Shown here: positions 26,748-35,880 of the stretch, one piece after another
How positions within the stretch are numbered: position 1 is the stretch's first letter
Layout of the letters: each line of letters begins with the position of its first letter
NCBI GenBank assembly: GCA_016721875.1
Contig: JADKHG010000001.1
Span: 124,001 to 188,000 of the forward strand
DNA: 64,000 nucleotides
Origin: Sphingomonadales bacterium
GTDB lineage: Bacteria > Pseudomonadota > Alphaproteobacteria > Sphingomonadales > Sphingomonadaceae
Direction: 5' to 3'
The notes under the pieces: model-generated
Database searches by the model: none
Told to the model about the DNA's origin: nothing
The model's input: only the letters and a program-made list of their open reading frames with translations
Program-made: the position numbers and the translations under genes

Positions 26748-27677
26748 AGTCAATCGTTCAGTTTTTGACATCGAATTTGCTTTGGACTGTTAAATCCAAA
26801 GATGTTGGAGAAGGACCTGCAGACGAATTATACCAAGCCTACACGACTGAATTTGACTTAGAAGTTGATGCGATCAACATACCCAGAGTCATCCCCACGG
26901 CAAGCCCGGACAAATCCAAGGGGTGGCTCGAGTTGGGCGATTTCCAGTGGAAGGCCGCCATCAGTAAGGCAGAGGAAATTTACAGCCACATGTTGGGCCA
27001 AGCGTCCGACGTTTCCTCATCGTGGCGAGACTCGGTTGGTGGCGCAAATTTGAGTGGCCACAGCATCTCAATTCTCATTGATCAATCAGGATCAATGAAA
27101 GGAGAACCAATCGCGCAAGCGGCAGCGGCATCGAAACTCCTGCTGAAAATTTTAGGCGAATGTGGCGCTCGAACAGAGTTGCTCGGGTTTTCAACCGCTG
27201 GATGGCATGGCGGATTCGCTAGAAAACTCTGGGCATCGCAAGGCAGGCCTTCCCGACCGGGAAGACTATGCTCACTGCTGCACATCATATACAAATCACC
27301 TGACGAAAAAATGCTCGATGAAAAACGGTGGCAAGCAATGCTTAACCCCGACATTCTGCGCGAAAATGTAGATGGAGAAGCCATCTTGTGGGCAGCAAAT
27401 CGACTTAAACTCCATCCGGAAAAGCAAAAAAATTCTAATAGTGATTTCTGACGGAGCACCTGTCGATGACTCCACACTATCTGAGAACGGTCCATCCTAT
27501 TTGGAAAAGCATCTTCGGCATGTGATTCAAACAATTGAAGATAGTTCGTACATCACATTAGCAGCCGTCGGAATTGGATATGCAGTCGACCGATATTATG
27601 GTCGCAGCGTCTTTACCAAAGACATCACTAATTTGCCCGCGGCGATGGCGGAGATTCTGCGGAAAGTTGTAGATTAA
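26744..27677 (+). pseudogene. CobT-like C-terminal vWA protein, frameshifted
   Basis: Frame one (26744-27451) and frame two (to 27677) combine into a ~311-residue protein. Its last ~210 residues match the vWA domain of cobaltochelatase subunit CobT: MIDAS LIDQSGSMKG, GRLCSLLHIIYKSPDE, ENVDGEAILWA, then VISDGAPVDDSTL and AVGIGYAVDRYYGR. The first 100 residues do not resemble CobT, which is usually about 600 residues. The break is at a run of seven A (27425-27431); six A would restore the frame with exact family spacing. The gene is more AT-rich than its neighbours and no cobalamin genes are nearby, so it is probably a stand-alone vWA homologue rather than a chelatase subunit. Confidence 0.75.
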
Positions 27678-27758
27678 TTGTTTGCCTGTGATTTTCGTAT
27701 TTAGTTTCTGGGGACACAATACTGATCTCGCTGCACCACTGCGACGGTTAGGAAAAAT

Positions 27759-27828
27759 GTAAAAGAGACGGGAGGGAGAGAGGGGTTCAGCCATGCCGGA
27801 CCCCTCCCGTTCTCTTGCCTCTTTTACA
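27759..27828. repeat. Inverted repeat with TGTAAAAGAG arms
   Basis: Perfect 10-bp arms tgtaaaagag (27759-27768) and ctcttttaca (27819-27828), extended inward imperfectly by gacgggaggg and cccctcccg. It lies just after the CobT-like gene. It could work as a strong transcription stop (a T-rich tract follows, gttttttaatg), but its size suggests a dispersed palindromic element. Confidence 0.6.
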
Positions 27829-27881
27829 CGTTTTTTAATGTCGCAGTCACGCCACCCGCGTTTGTGCTGTTCCGACACTAA

Positions 27882-27899
27882 CCTCTCCTTTGGGAGAGG
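27882..27899. terminator. Hairpin cctctcc-ttt-gggagagg
   Basis: A GC-rich stem with a short loop, almost identical to the hairpin at 13395-13413, followed by ataagcag rather than T residues. It is probably part of a repeated intergenic unit in this genome and only a weak terminator candidate. Confidence 0.4.
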
Positions 27900-28211
27900 A
27901 TAAGCAGACTTCGGAGCGCGGCGAGTCAGGCGGGTTGGTGAGGGGATGTGCCTTGTCGATAGCACGCAGCCCCTTACCCAGCTGCGAAGGGGAGGAAGGT
28001 TCATTGCATTGTAGGTTTTGTTTTGCGATCGTCGCGCCACCACATCGGCAACCGCCCAATGGCTGTAGGGGCATTGCAATCAGCCAGCGCCCCATACGCG
28101 AACCCGATAAGGTGACAAAAGGTAACATATCGGGGGTGGGGTTCATGTGGAACTTTGTCACCTTAATCCACTGGCCCCCTCACCCCAACAACCGTGGCGG
28201 CACAGTCCGGT
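27900..28211. other. Non-coding stretch built of repeat-like sequence
   Basis: No convincing gene was found between the CobT-like gene and the Lrp gene. Open frames here have the composition of repeats, not proteins. At 28108-28119 and 28154-28165 two perfect 12-bp arms (taaggtgacaaa and tttgtcacctta) enclose a 34-bp loop that contains a further aaggtaaca half-copy. The segment looks like a mosaic of dispersed intergenic elements. Confidence 0.5.
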
Positions 28212-28645
28212 TCACCACCTCCGCAGCGCAAAAGCCGTCTCGATCCGCGCCACCCTTGGCAACCGTGCGATTTCTTGCCGGTGTACGCGTTCATAATCCT
28301 CGATGGATGCGGCGCGGACGGTCAGGTGATAATCGTTGCGACCGCTCATCAGGTGACAACGCAGAATAGACGGGCTTTCCGCGACCGCGCCTTCAAACGC
28401 CGCCATCGCCTCCTCGCTCTGGCTGTCGAGCGTGATCGTTACCATCACCGTTGCCCCCATGCCTAGTTTGCGCAGGTTTACGTCGGCCCGATAGCCGCGC
28501 AAAATGCCCGCATCCTCCAGCGCCTTTTGCCGCCTTGCTGCTGCACTGGGGAAAGTCCCGCCGCTTCGCCGAGTTCCTGCTGTGTTGCCCGGCCATTTGT
28601 CACCAGCGCGCTCAGGATTTTGCGGTCTATCCGGTCGATCTGCAT
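28212..28645 (-). pseudogene. Lrp/AsnC-family regulator, frameshifted
   Basis: ATG 28645 begins MQIDRIDRKILSALVTNG and the helix-turn-helix TQQELGEAAGLSP. The frame is then lost and resumes one base off with AAARRQKALEDAGILRGYRA, followed by the effector-binding RAM domain (ATVMVTITLDSQSEEAM). The change is at a G4 run on the + strand (28548-28551); one more base would give LSPSAAARR as in the family. It is divergent from ald by 134 bp, the standard arrangement in which the Lrp protein controls alanine dehydrogenase. Either the regulator is inactive and ald is deregulated, or this is a sequencing error. Confidence 0.85.
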
Positions 28646-28779
28646 GATATTCCTGCCATTGTATGTTTTGACGCGTGATTTGTGCACCAAATTGCTATTC
28701 CAGTCCAGTATTTGCACATTTATGCAACATCGTCTGTGATAAACCCCTGTCTATCAAGGATTTGAGCAGGAGAATTTCG

Positions 28780-29907
28780 ATGCGCGTTGGTGTTCCTACC
28801 GAAATCAAGGTCCATGAATATCGCGTTGGCCTGACCCCATCCGCGGTGCGCGAATATGTGGCACGCGGTCACAAGGTATTGGTGCAGTCCGGTGCAGGTG
28901 CCGGCATCATGGCAACCGATGAAGCTTATAAAAAGGCCGGGGCCAAGATCGCCAAGACCGCCGAAGAAGTCTTCGCCAAATCAGACATGATCGTGAAGGT
29001 CAAGGAACCGCAGCCATCCGAATGGGTGCAGCTGCGCGAAGACCAGATCCTCTTCACCTACCTCCACCTCGCGCCCGATCCAAAGCAGGCCAAGGGTTTG
29101 GTCAAGTCGGGTTGCACCGCCATCGCCTATGAAACTGTAACCGACGACAAAGGCACCCTGCCCCTGCTCGCGCCGATGAGCGAAGTCGCCGGCCGCTTGG
29201 CAATCGAAGCGGCGGGCGAAGCCATGCGCCGTTCAGAAGGTGGCGCGGGCATCTTGCTTGGCGGCGTACCGGGCGTGCCTGCGGGTCGTGTTACCGTGCT
29301 TGGCGGTGGTGTCGTCGGCACCCATGCGGCGCGCATGGCAGTCGGCCTTGGCGCCGAAGTCACCATCGTTGACCGCTCAATCCCGCGCCTGCGCCAGTTG
29401 GACGAATTGTTCCACGGCCGCGTGCGCACACGCTATTCGACGCTCGATACCATCGATGCCGAAATCAGCGTGGCCGATGCAGTGATCGGCGCGGTGCTGA
29501 TCCCCGGCGCGAGCGCGCCAAAACTGGTGACGCGTGCCATGCTCAAGCATATGAAGCCGGGTTCGGTATTGGTCGATGTTGCGATCGACCAGGGTGGCTG
29601 CTTTGAAACATCGAAGCCCACAACGCACGCCGAGCCGACCTATGTCGTCGATGGCATCATCCATTATTGCGTTGCCAATATGCCCGGCGCGGTCCCGCAA
29701 ACCAGCGCCGCCGCGCTGAACAACGCCACCCTGCCCTACGGCCTTGCGCTGGCGGACAAGGGGCTGGAGGCATTGCACGCGCAAAGCGAAATTGGTCGTG
29801 GCCTGCTTGCAGGTTTGAACGTCCATAAGGGCAAGGTGACCAGCAAGGCTGTCGCCGACAGCCTCAACCTCAAATATGTCGAACCTGAAGTGGCGCTTAC
29901 CGCTTAA
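28780..29907 (+). CDS. ald: Alanine dehydrogenase
   Basis: A 375-residue NAD-dependent L-alanine dehydrogenase (L-alanine to pyruvate plus ammonia). ATG 28780 follows aggag at good spacing; the upstream extension of the open frame has no family similarity. Visible features are RVGLTPSAV, IVKVKEPQPSEW and YLHLAPD (substrate lysine and histidine region), and the NAD-binding VTVLGGGVVGTHAARMA. The neighbouring Lrp gene supports regulation by alanine. It could supply pyruvate for the pyruvate-dependent aminotransferases of the polyamine locus. Its stop overlaps that of the convergent gene. Confidence 0.95.
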   Translation: MRVGVPTEIKVHEYRVGLTPSAVREYVARGHKVLVQSGAGAGIMATDEAYKKAGAKIAKTAEEVFAKSDMIVKVKEPQPSEWVQLREDQILFTYLHLAPDPKQAKGLVKSGCTAIAYETVTDDKGTLPLLAPMSEVAGRLAIEAAGEAMRRSEGGAGILLGGVPGVPAGRVTVLGGGVVGTHAARMAVGLGAEVTIVDRSIPRLRQLDELFHGRVRTRYSTLDTIDAEISVADAVIGAVLIPGASAPKLVTRAMLKHMKPGSVLVDVAIDQGGCFETSKPTTHAEPTYVVDGIIHYCVANMPGAVPQTSAAALNNATLPYGLALADKGLEALHAQSEIGRGLLAGLNVHKGKVTSKAVADSLNLKYVEPEVALTA

Positions 29908-30521
29908 CGGATTACCCCGATCGCGTCGGGTGCGGGCGTGTTGTCCTCACCCGGCATCGGCCCGCCACCAAGCCATACCGCCAGGTTTGATGACGATTTG
30001 TCAACGCCGGCGGGAAGCTTGATCAGCAACCAAGCGGCGTCGGCGAATATCCGCGTGCCGCCAAAGCTTGCCTTGAAGTCGGCCTTGGCGATCCGGCCTG
30101 CCTTGAAGCTCCAGCCTGCGCCGGTTCCGGGCACCGGATTTCCGGTTTTGCTGTCATAGACTGCAGAAGCCAGCTTTTGCATATCCTGCACCATCCACAT
30201 CGAACTGTCGAAGGCCTTGCCCGATCCTACCGATTCGCTTTCAAAGGCGACAATGTCCCACTTGCGCAATTCGCCAGCAGGCAGCTTCATCGCCTTTTCC
30301 ATTTGTGCGGCGCTCACTTTGCCAGTCTGAAAATCGCGGACATAGGCATAGTCGTAAAATGCCACCGACGTGGCCACTCCGTCTGGTTGACCAAGCACTG
30401 CGTTGCTGTTGGTAACCGAAGGTGCAGCGGGCTTAGACGCCCATTGGACATTTTGAGCAGATAAAGGCGAAACGCCCAAATTGGCCGCGAATAGCAAAAT
30501 CAGGGAGGTTTTGATTTTCAT
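29904..30521 (-). CDS. Secreted hypothetical protein
   Basis: A 205-residue protein. ATG 30521 begins a signal peptide (MKIKTSLILLFAANLGVSPL, cleaved near SAQ); the longer upstream frame is rejected for that reason. The mature part is rich in small and polar residues, with ELRKWDIVAFESESVGSGKA and GTRIFADAAWLLIKLP near the end. I recognise no domain. It is probably periplasmic or outer-membrane associated and monocistronic, lying between ald (convergent, stops overlapping) and the Ppx/GppA gene. Confidence 0.6.
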   Translation of the reverse strand: MKIKTSLILLFAANLGVSPLSAQNVQWASKPAAPSVTNSNAVLGQPDGVATSVAFYDYAYVRDFQTGKVSAAQMEKAMKLPAGELRKWDIVAFESESVGSGKAFDSSMWMVQDMQKLASAVYDSKTGNPVPGTGAGWSFKAGRIAKADFKASFGGTRIFADAAWLLIKLPAGVDKSSSNLAVWLGGGPMPGEDNTPAPDAIGVIR

Positions 30522-30597
30522 GAAAATACCCCGTTTGATAATTATATTGGCGAGTTGAGCGGAATTGGCAGTGCCAGCACGCAACTCTAACGAATAG

Positions 30598-32029
30598 TCA
30601 GACCGAATAGGCATCGACCAGTTGCCGCAAGCGGCGTCGGACGATGGGCGAATCAAATGCTTCAAAGCCGGGGGCAATGTCAATCTCCGGGCTGCCATCA
30701 TGGGCGTGAGCCTTGACCCCTTCCAGCCCGACACCGGTACCTCCGTCTATTCTTTGCGCAAGGCGGATGGCCATTCCCCATAATTTTGCGCGCTCAAGCA
30801 AGGCGATTGGAGCAAGCTCGGTCAGCCAATTGGGCGGCGTGCGCTTCCCTTCATAAACTGCGTAAAGCGCGGCAGCGATCACCGCCCGGTCAGTACGATC
30901 AACGCCCGGCCAATTCCCTTCGAGTGCAAATTCAGCGGCAATTTCTCCGCGATATTCGGGATTGCCGTTCCACGCACAATCGGCGAGCAAACAAGCGGCA
31001 TGGCGCAGGCGCAATTGATTGTCCGGAGTGTCGCTGAACAACGGTGCGATCCAGTTCGCGATGCCATCGCCATGATAGGCAAAACGCGACAGGCGCGAAC
31101 CTTCGTACCGCGCCGCGGCGATTAGCGGATCTTGTGTGCGCACCTCATCGGGCAAGGCTTCGAAGAGCAGCCCTTCGCGCAAGCCATGAACACTGACCAC
31201 CAACCGGTTCGACTTAAGCAGCTTTGCCAACGCCTCGGCCGCCATCAGCGCCGCAGGTAGCGAAGCAATGCGCGAGGCGGCAACAACACCCGTATCGGTC
31301 AGCATCTTCGCATCGTCTGCGGGCACGCGAAGGTGCGTCAATTCCTCGGCCGCTATGCTATGGTTTGACAAAATGCAGCGGTTGTGCCGAATGGAGGATG
31401 TGCAACTGCCCCAAAGCCCGCCAAGAACCGCCCACGAGATAGAGCGGCAGGCCGGGTTCAAGTTGAGCGGCACGAGCCTGGGTGAGACCATCTTCGATTT
31501 CGCGAGCCAGTGATTTGATCGACAGATCCTTGCGACGCGACAGCGGAATCGTCCCCAAAGGCAGCGAACATAGCGGAGTGGCGTCGCAACCTTTGACCCT
31601 TGCGAGTTCAAGGCTACCACCGCCAAGATCGGCTACATAGCCATCGACCCATGGCGAATCGCACAACACCCCCATCGCCGCTGCGCGCGCCTCTAATTCC
31701 CCACTGAGCAATTCCAGATTGAGCCCGATTGCGGCAGCACGCCCGATCAAATCGGCACCATTGCTCGCTGTTCGCGTGGCAGCCGTCGCCACTGCCCGCA
31801 ACTGCCCAACGCCCATTGCTTCGGTGATTGTATGAAACCGGTTGAGGGCATTGACCGCCTCGACCATCGATTCCTGACTGATCCGTCCATTGCGGGCTAC
31901 GCCTTCGCCCAAGGCGATCCGGGCTTTTTCGTTATAGATAGCCAGCGGCGCGCGCGGGGGACCGCCATAGACCACCAGCCGGATCGCATTAGATCCAACG
32001 TCGATCACTGCGCGCGGGCTCTCGATCAA
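30598..32029 (-). pseudogene. Ppx/GppA-family exopolyphosphatase, frameshifted
   Basis: The N-terminal frame from 32029 carries the ASKHA nucleotide-binding features VIDVGSNAIRLVVYG (phosphate 1 loop) and YVADLGGGSLELARV (phosphate 2). It then stops at 31358-31360. The next frame continues with SNHSIAAEELTHLRV and the C-terminal HD-like domain to 30598. The slip is near the AAAA at 31370-31373; length 3n+1 (~477 residues intended). The intact enzyme would hydrolyse polyphosphate or pppGpp and link to the stringent response. The family match on both sides is strong, so a sequencing error is as likely as gene death. Confidence 0.85.
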
Positions 32030-32344
32030 GGCGATTCACCATCCATGCTTCAATCGTCCTGAACCGGGCAGCGTTGATAAGCAAGGATTCTAAAGGAGAA
32101 ATAACGGTAGGTTTTGTATCGGGCTGCTTTTTAAAATACTGATATCTTTTCTATTTCTGAATTTACGAAAGGCATCCAATTTTTCGCCCGCATATTTTGG
32201 CCTACAAGATATCGGCCATGCCTCCCGCTCCCGCTTCTTTGCATGCAGCCGTAACGCATCATCTTTGGAGATTGGCACGGGCTTGACTTCGCTCAGGTGT
32301 GGGCGCCTAATTGTTAAATCGCTTGACAATGTGGGAGGAAGGCA
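32030..32344. other. Intergenic region, possible small minus-strand ORF
   Basis: This 315-bp divergent gap is more AT-rich than its surroundings. On the minus strand, 32090 to about 32290 reads VPISKDDALRLHAKKRERE and onward without stops, with protein-like composition but no recognised domain and only a GTG as possible start. It may be a remnant gene. The + strand end holds the good Shine-Dalgarno (gggaggaagg) of the protease gene at 32345. Confidence 0.3.
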
Positions 32345-33559
32345 ATGTTCAGAACGCCTTTCATTGCAGCTGCGCTCCTGAGTTTGCCAGCGTCTCCGCT
32401 GCATGCACAGGACATCGGCTCCGATACTGGTATCGATGCTGAAGACCCAAATGCTCGCATTGCTGCCGGTGATGAAATGTTCGTTTTAGGTGATGGCGAC
32501 AATCCGTGGCCGGAAATGACTTTTAGAAAAGTTGTTCGCAAAAGGGTGAGCGCAAACGGCGTCGAATGCGCATCGCCGGATGAAGCGAGTGAGCCGCCTC
32601 CCGAAGACGAAACCCTCCCGTCAGGCGAATGCGACGAACTGATCGACCCGATCGAAAATTACGAAGTGGACCTTGACCACCAAGCCTATCTGGAATCGCT
32701 GATCTATATAGATAATAGCGGTATAAAGCCGCCGCCCGGACTGCTGGTGGTTTCTCAAGCACCGAAAGTCATGCCCGTCGTCCGGTCCACCGGCGGGGCG
32801 CGTGTCGGTGGGTCAAGTGCTCCTTGGCAGGCCCAGATTTATTTCCCCAATGTGGCCAAGGAATTCAAACCAATGCTGGAGAAACGCGTTCCGTTATGGG
32901 CGCTGCAGCATTATTGTGGCGGCGCACTGGTCGCAAAAAACTGGGTGATTACTGCTGCGCATTGTATCGACGACAGTATGAAACGGGCAGGATACAAAGT
33001 CCGGCTCGGGCAAAAAAATCTGAATGGCGGGGTGGGCTGGACCTACCACATTAATCAGGTCTTTCGCTATTCGCCTTATGCACCGCGCAAAGGCGGCGAT
33101 CTGGCGTTGATCCGGATTTCGAGCGAAACCGGCGTCGAACCTCCGCCAAGCCAAGTCCGGCCTATTACACTCTTTCCCGGGGGAGATATTCCTGCAGGCC
33201 GATCGATCAACGTCTATGGATGGGGTCGACAGAGCGACCGTGGGTTGGGTGCCAGCCAGATACTGTTGAGCGTTGGCCTTGAAGTCATGGATCGCAATGA
33301 CTGTTCACCCAAGGGCAAAAAACTTGGCTGGACGATCGGCGAAGGTTTTCTATGCGCCAAAGCACCGGGCGATGCCGATGCCAAGACATGCAGCGGCGAC
33401 AGCGGAGGACCAGTCATCGACAATGTGACCAAAAAGCTGGTTGGTGTGGTCAGCGGCGGCGGCCCCAAATGTGCCAAGGACGATGACCCAAGTTTTTATA
33501 CCCGGATCGGAGCCTACCGTCCGTGGATCAGGAAAGTGACCAACGGGGCAGTGCAATAA
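32345..33559 (+). CDS. Secreted trypsin-like serine protease (S1)
   Basis: A 404-residue protein with a signal peptide (about 1-21, ending LHA) and a ~135-residue acidic propeptide, followed by a chymotrypsin-fold domain. The catalytic triad is visible: H in WVITAAHCIDD, D in GGDLALIRIS and S in CSGDSGGPVID. The cysteine before the GDSGGP motif suggests disulfides, fitting a periplasmic or secreted location. The domain start at SSAPWQAQIYF and the VYGWGR element are typical of S1A proteases, which are uncommon in alphaproteobacteria. It is probably made as a zymogen. Confidence 0.9.
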   Translation: MFRTPFIAAALLSLPASPLHAQDIGSDTGIDAEDPNARIAAGDEMFVLGDGDNPWPEMTFRKVVRKRVSANGVECASPDEASEPPPEDETLPSGECDELIDPIENYEVDLDHQAYLESLIYIDNSGIKPPPGLLVVSQAPKVMPVVRSTGGARVGGSSAPWQAQIYFPNVAKEFKPMLEKRVPLWALQHYCGGALVAKNWVITAAHCIDDSMKRAGYKVRLGQKNLNGGVGWTYHINQVFRYSPYAPRKGGDLALIRISSETGVEPPPSQVRPITLFPGGDIPAGRSINVYGWGRQSDRGLGASQILLSVGLEVMDRNDCSPKGKKLGWTIGEGFLCAKAPGDADAKTCSGDSGGPVIDNVTKKLVGVVSGGGPKCAKDDDPSFYTRIGAYRPWIRKVTNGAVQ

Positions 33560-33588
33560 CACAGCCCCGTATGGTTGATAGCTAGGCG

Positions 33589-33855
33589 TTAATTGCCTGG
33601 GGCGACTTTCGTGCCACCAGTATGCTCGGTTCCCTGCGCGGCAGCATCGGGGGCTGCTGCGGCAGGAGCTGCTGCAGCATCTTCGGATTTGGCTGCGGCA
33701 TCGCCAGTTGCAGGAGCTGCCATTTCTTCGGCGGGCATAGCGGCGTCTTCGGTTGCTTCGGCTGCGGCAGGCTCTTCTTCTTTCGCAGCCGGCTGGCATG
33801 CCGCCACAATAAATGAAGCAGCAATTGCAGCTGATAGGATAGTAATTTTACGCAT
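33589..33855 (-). CDS. Small alanine-rich lipoprotein
   Basis: An 88-residue protein. ATG 33855 is chosen for its Shine-Dalgarno (ggggagaga). It has a lipoprotein signal ending IVAAC, so it should be lipid-anchored. The rest is a low-complexity Ala/Glu/Pro stretch (EEEPAAAEATEDAAMPAEEM), likely disordered. Its stop lies close to the convergent protease gene. It follows the TIR-TPR gene in the opposite direction of reading, that is downstream of nothing obvious; the function is unknown. Confidence 0.65.
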   Translation of the reverse strand: MRKITILSAAIAASFIVAACQPAAKEEEPAAAEATEDAAMPAEEMAAPATGDAAAKSEDAAAAPAAAAPDAAAQGTEHTGGTKVAPGN

Positions 33856-33888
33856 TGCATCTCTCCCCATTTTACAGGAGTTGACAGA

Positions 33889-35880
33889 CTAAGCTAAACC
33901 CATGGATTTTAGCAACGAAATAAAGGCAGGGCCTTTGCGCAGCGGATCGAGCATAGGATCGTAGCGCGCCGAAGTGAGCCCGGCATCGCGCTGTTTATAG
34001 GCCAATTGCAATGTTCGGACGGCAGCATCCGTATCGCCCCATTGCGCCAGGACTTGCCCCTGCTGATACAGCGATACGGTATCGGTGTCGCTAACCAGCG
34101 CCGCCATTGCCGCTTTCGCCGCCGCAGCATTGCCAAGCCTGTTCTGCGCAATTGCCACGCCAGACAGTTTTGACCATTTATGGCTGTCGGCTTCGAAGGA
34201 TTTCAAAGCTTCGCTTGCCTTGTTTTGCGCCAACAAAACCATTCCGATCCGGCTGTGGCAATCCGGGATTTCGGGATTGATCGAAAGCGTCTGGCGAAAT
34301 GCCGCGATGGCTTCGGGATAGCGGCGTGCAGCAAAATGGACAGTTCCTGCAATGCGATGGATGAGCGCATTCAACGGATCGATCAGCAATGCCCGCTCCA
34401 CAGCCGACACCGCATCGCCATCGCGTCCTGTGGAGGCAGCGTAAAGGGCAAAACGCGCCATAACCGGCGCCTCACCCTCGCCCAATGTGCGCGACAGATC
34501 AAACGGCTTGCGCGCCGCCTTTGCGTCCAGATTGCCTTGAAACAGCAACAGTCCCAGTGTCGATTGGGCATCTGCAAATCGCGGCGCAAGATCAACCGCC
34601 TTTTGCCCAGATGCAATCGCTGCATCATGCAGCAACTTGATTTCCTTCAGACCGCCATATTGCCCGGAAATAGCAGCCAACGAGCGCGCACGTCCGGAAT
34701 GGGCTGCAGCAAATTCTGGATCGGCAGCGATTGCGGCATCGAATTGGGTGACTGCCTGCCTTTCCTCCACTTCGTCTCTGGCATGCGCATATAAATCCTT
34801 CCCCCGAAGATAATGGTCATAAGCGAGAATATTGTTGGTGCCACCCGGACTCGCTTTCAAAGACGATGCCATTCCGATCTTGCTGCTGAGTTCTGCCGCA
34901 ATCGCGCTGCCGATTTCGCTCTGCACCGCCAAGATATTACCCATCGGCTTTACAAATGGCCGGTTTGATCGGGTAACGCCAGTTTTGCCGTCGATCAGTT
35001 CGATCGATACCCGCAATATGCCGGAGACAATTTGAACAGACCCGTCAACAAGGAAGCCGGCGCGCAGCTTTCTGGCAAAGGCAATTGCATCGTCTTTGCC
35101 ACGCGCGAATGCCTCGGAAGAGGCCTGGCCCACCACTTCCAGCGCTGCATTTTGAGAGAGCATCGTGCGGATTTCGTTCGCCAATCCCTCGGCAATATAG
35201 TTCTGCTCAGGGTTGCCGCCGACATTGTTGAATGGCAGAATGACGACGCGAAATGCGCTGCTGACATTGCCTCCGAACAAGCCAGAAAACCAGGCGGCGG
35301 CGCCCGCCGCTGCGGCGAATGCGGCAGCGCTTCCACCGATCAAAATGCGGCGATTGATTAGCGGCTTTGTTACGGCACGAAGCTGGCTCATCGGCGGTCG
35401 CTCCGCCCCTTGTAATAGCGCAATCGCTCGGATCATCTGCTGGATGGCTGGATCGTCTGCTCGCAAACGGGATCGCGACAGGTCTATTGCCTGAAACTGC
35501 CCAAATCCCAACGGGGGCAGCGAACCGTCGAGTGACAGCGGCACCAATATCCGCCTGTCCCGCCCGCGTGTTGCCTCATCGTGAACCCAGTGCGATTGGC
35601 AAGAAAATTTCGACCACAAAACCACAACTGCAGCGGCACGATCAAGCGCTTCCGCTGTTTTCTGGGAAAATCGCTCGCCACCCTCGAGCAGACCATCCCA
35701 CCAAACCGCGAACCCGCTGTCTTCTATCTGCCGGATTATCACCTCTGCACGCGCCCGATCGTCGCGCGAATAGCTGAAAAAAACATGTGTTTCCTCCAGA
35801 GTTTCGACGTGCGAAGTTGGATCGCGGCCAATCAAATCATGTATGCCCCTATTCGAAAATCGCGTTTCGACATCTGACAA
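33889..35880 (-). CDS. TIR domain - CsgG/FlgO-like - TPR membrane protein
   Basis: A 663-residue multidomain protein. Residues about 28-150 form a TIR domain (VFFSYSRDDRARAEVIIRQI, then GFAVWWDGLL and VVVLWSKFSCQSHWVHDE). A hydrophobic span follows near 178-200. Residues about 205-330 resemble the FlgO/TolB-N type fold (VVILPFNNVGGNPEQNYIAE, then GLANEI). The rest is TPR-like (EFAAAHSGRARSLA, DAQSTLGLLLFQGNL, YPEAIAAFRQTLSINPE). This is the layout of bacterial signalling proteins in which the effector or sensor domain is cytosolic and the TPRs periplasmic. A TIR NADase role (defence or signalling) is possible; the catalytic glutamate cannot be assigned with certainty. Confidence 0.8.
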   Translation of the reverse strand: MSDVETRFSNRGIHDLIGRDPTSHVETLEETHVFFSYSRDDRARAEVIIRQIEDSGFAVWWDGLLEGGERFSQKTAEALDRAAAVVVLWSKFSCQSHWVHDEATRGRDRRILVPLSLDGSLPPLGFGQFQAIDLSRSRLRADDPAIQQMIRAIALLQGAERPPMSQLRAVTKPLINRRILIGGSAAAFAAAAGAAAWFSGLFGGNVSSAFRVVILPFNNVGGNPEQNYIAEGLANEIRTMLSQNAALEVVGQASSEAFARGKDDAIAFARKLRAGFLVDGSVQIVSGILRVSIELIDGKTGVTRSNRPFVKPMGNILAVQSEIGSAIAAELSSKIGMASSLKASPGGTNNILAYDHYLRGKDLYAHARDEVEERQAVTQFDAAIAADPEFAAAHSGRARSLAAISGQYGGLKEIKLLHDAAIASGQKAVDLAPRFADAQSTLGLLLFQGNLDAKAARKPFDLSRTLGEGEAPVMARFALYAASTGRDGDAVSAVERALLIDPLNALIHRIAGTVHFAARRYPEAIAAFRQTLSINPEIPDCHSRIGMVLLAQNKASEALKSFEADSHKWSKLSGVAIAQNRLGNAAAAKAAMAALVSDTDTVSLYQQGQVLAQWGDTDAAVRTLQLAYKQRDAGLTSARYDPMLDPLRKGPAFISLLKSMGLA

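Noticed and set aside
27425..27431. Programmed ribosomal frameshift at the A7 run in the CobT-like gene
   Set aside because: The needed shift is +1, not the -1 typical of A-runs; no stimulatory structure is visible, and many other genes here carry plain indels.
27558..28161. Minus-strand ORFs of 173 and 104 residues after the CobT-like gene
   Set aside because: They run through palindromic intergenic repeats, have repeat-like composition and no ribosome site.
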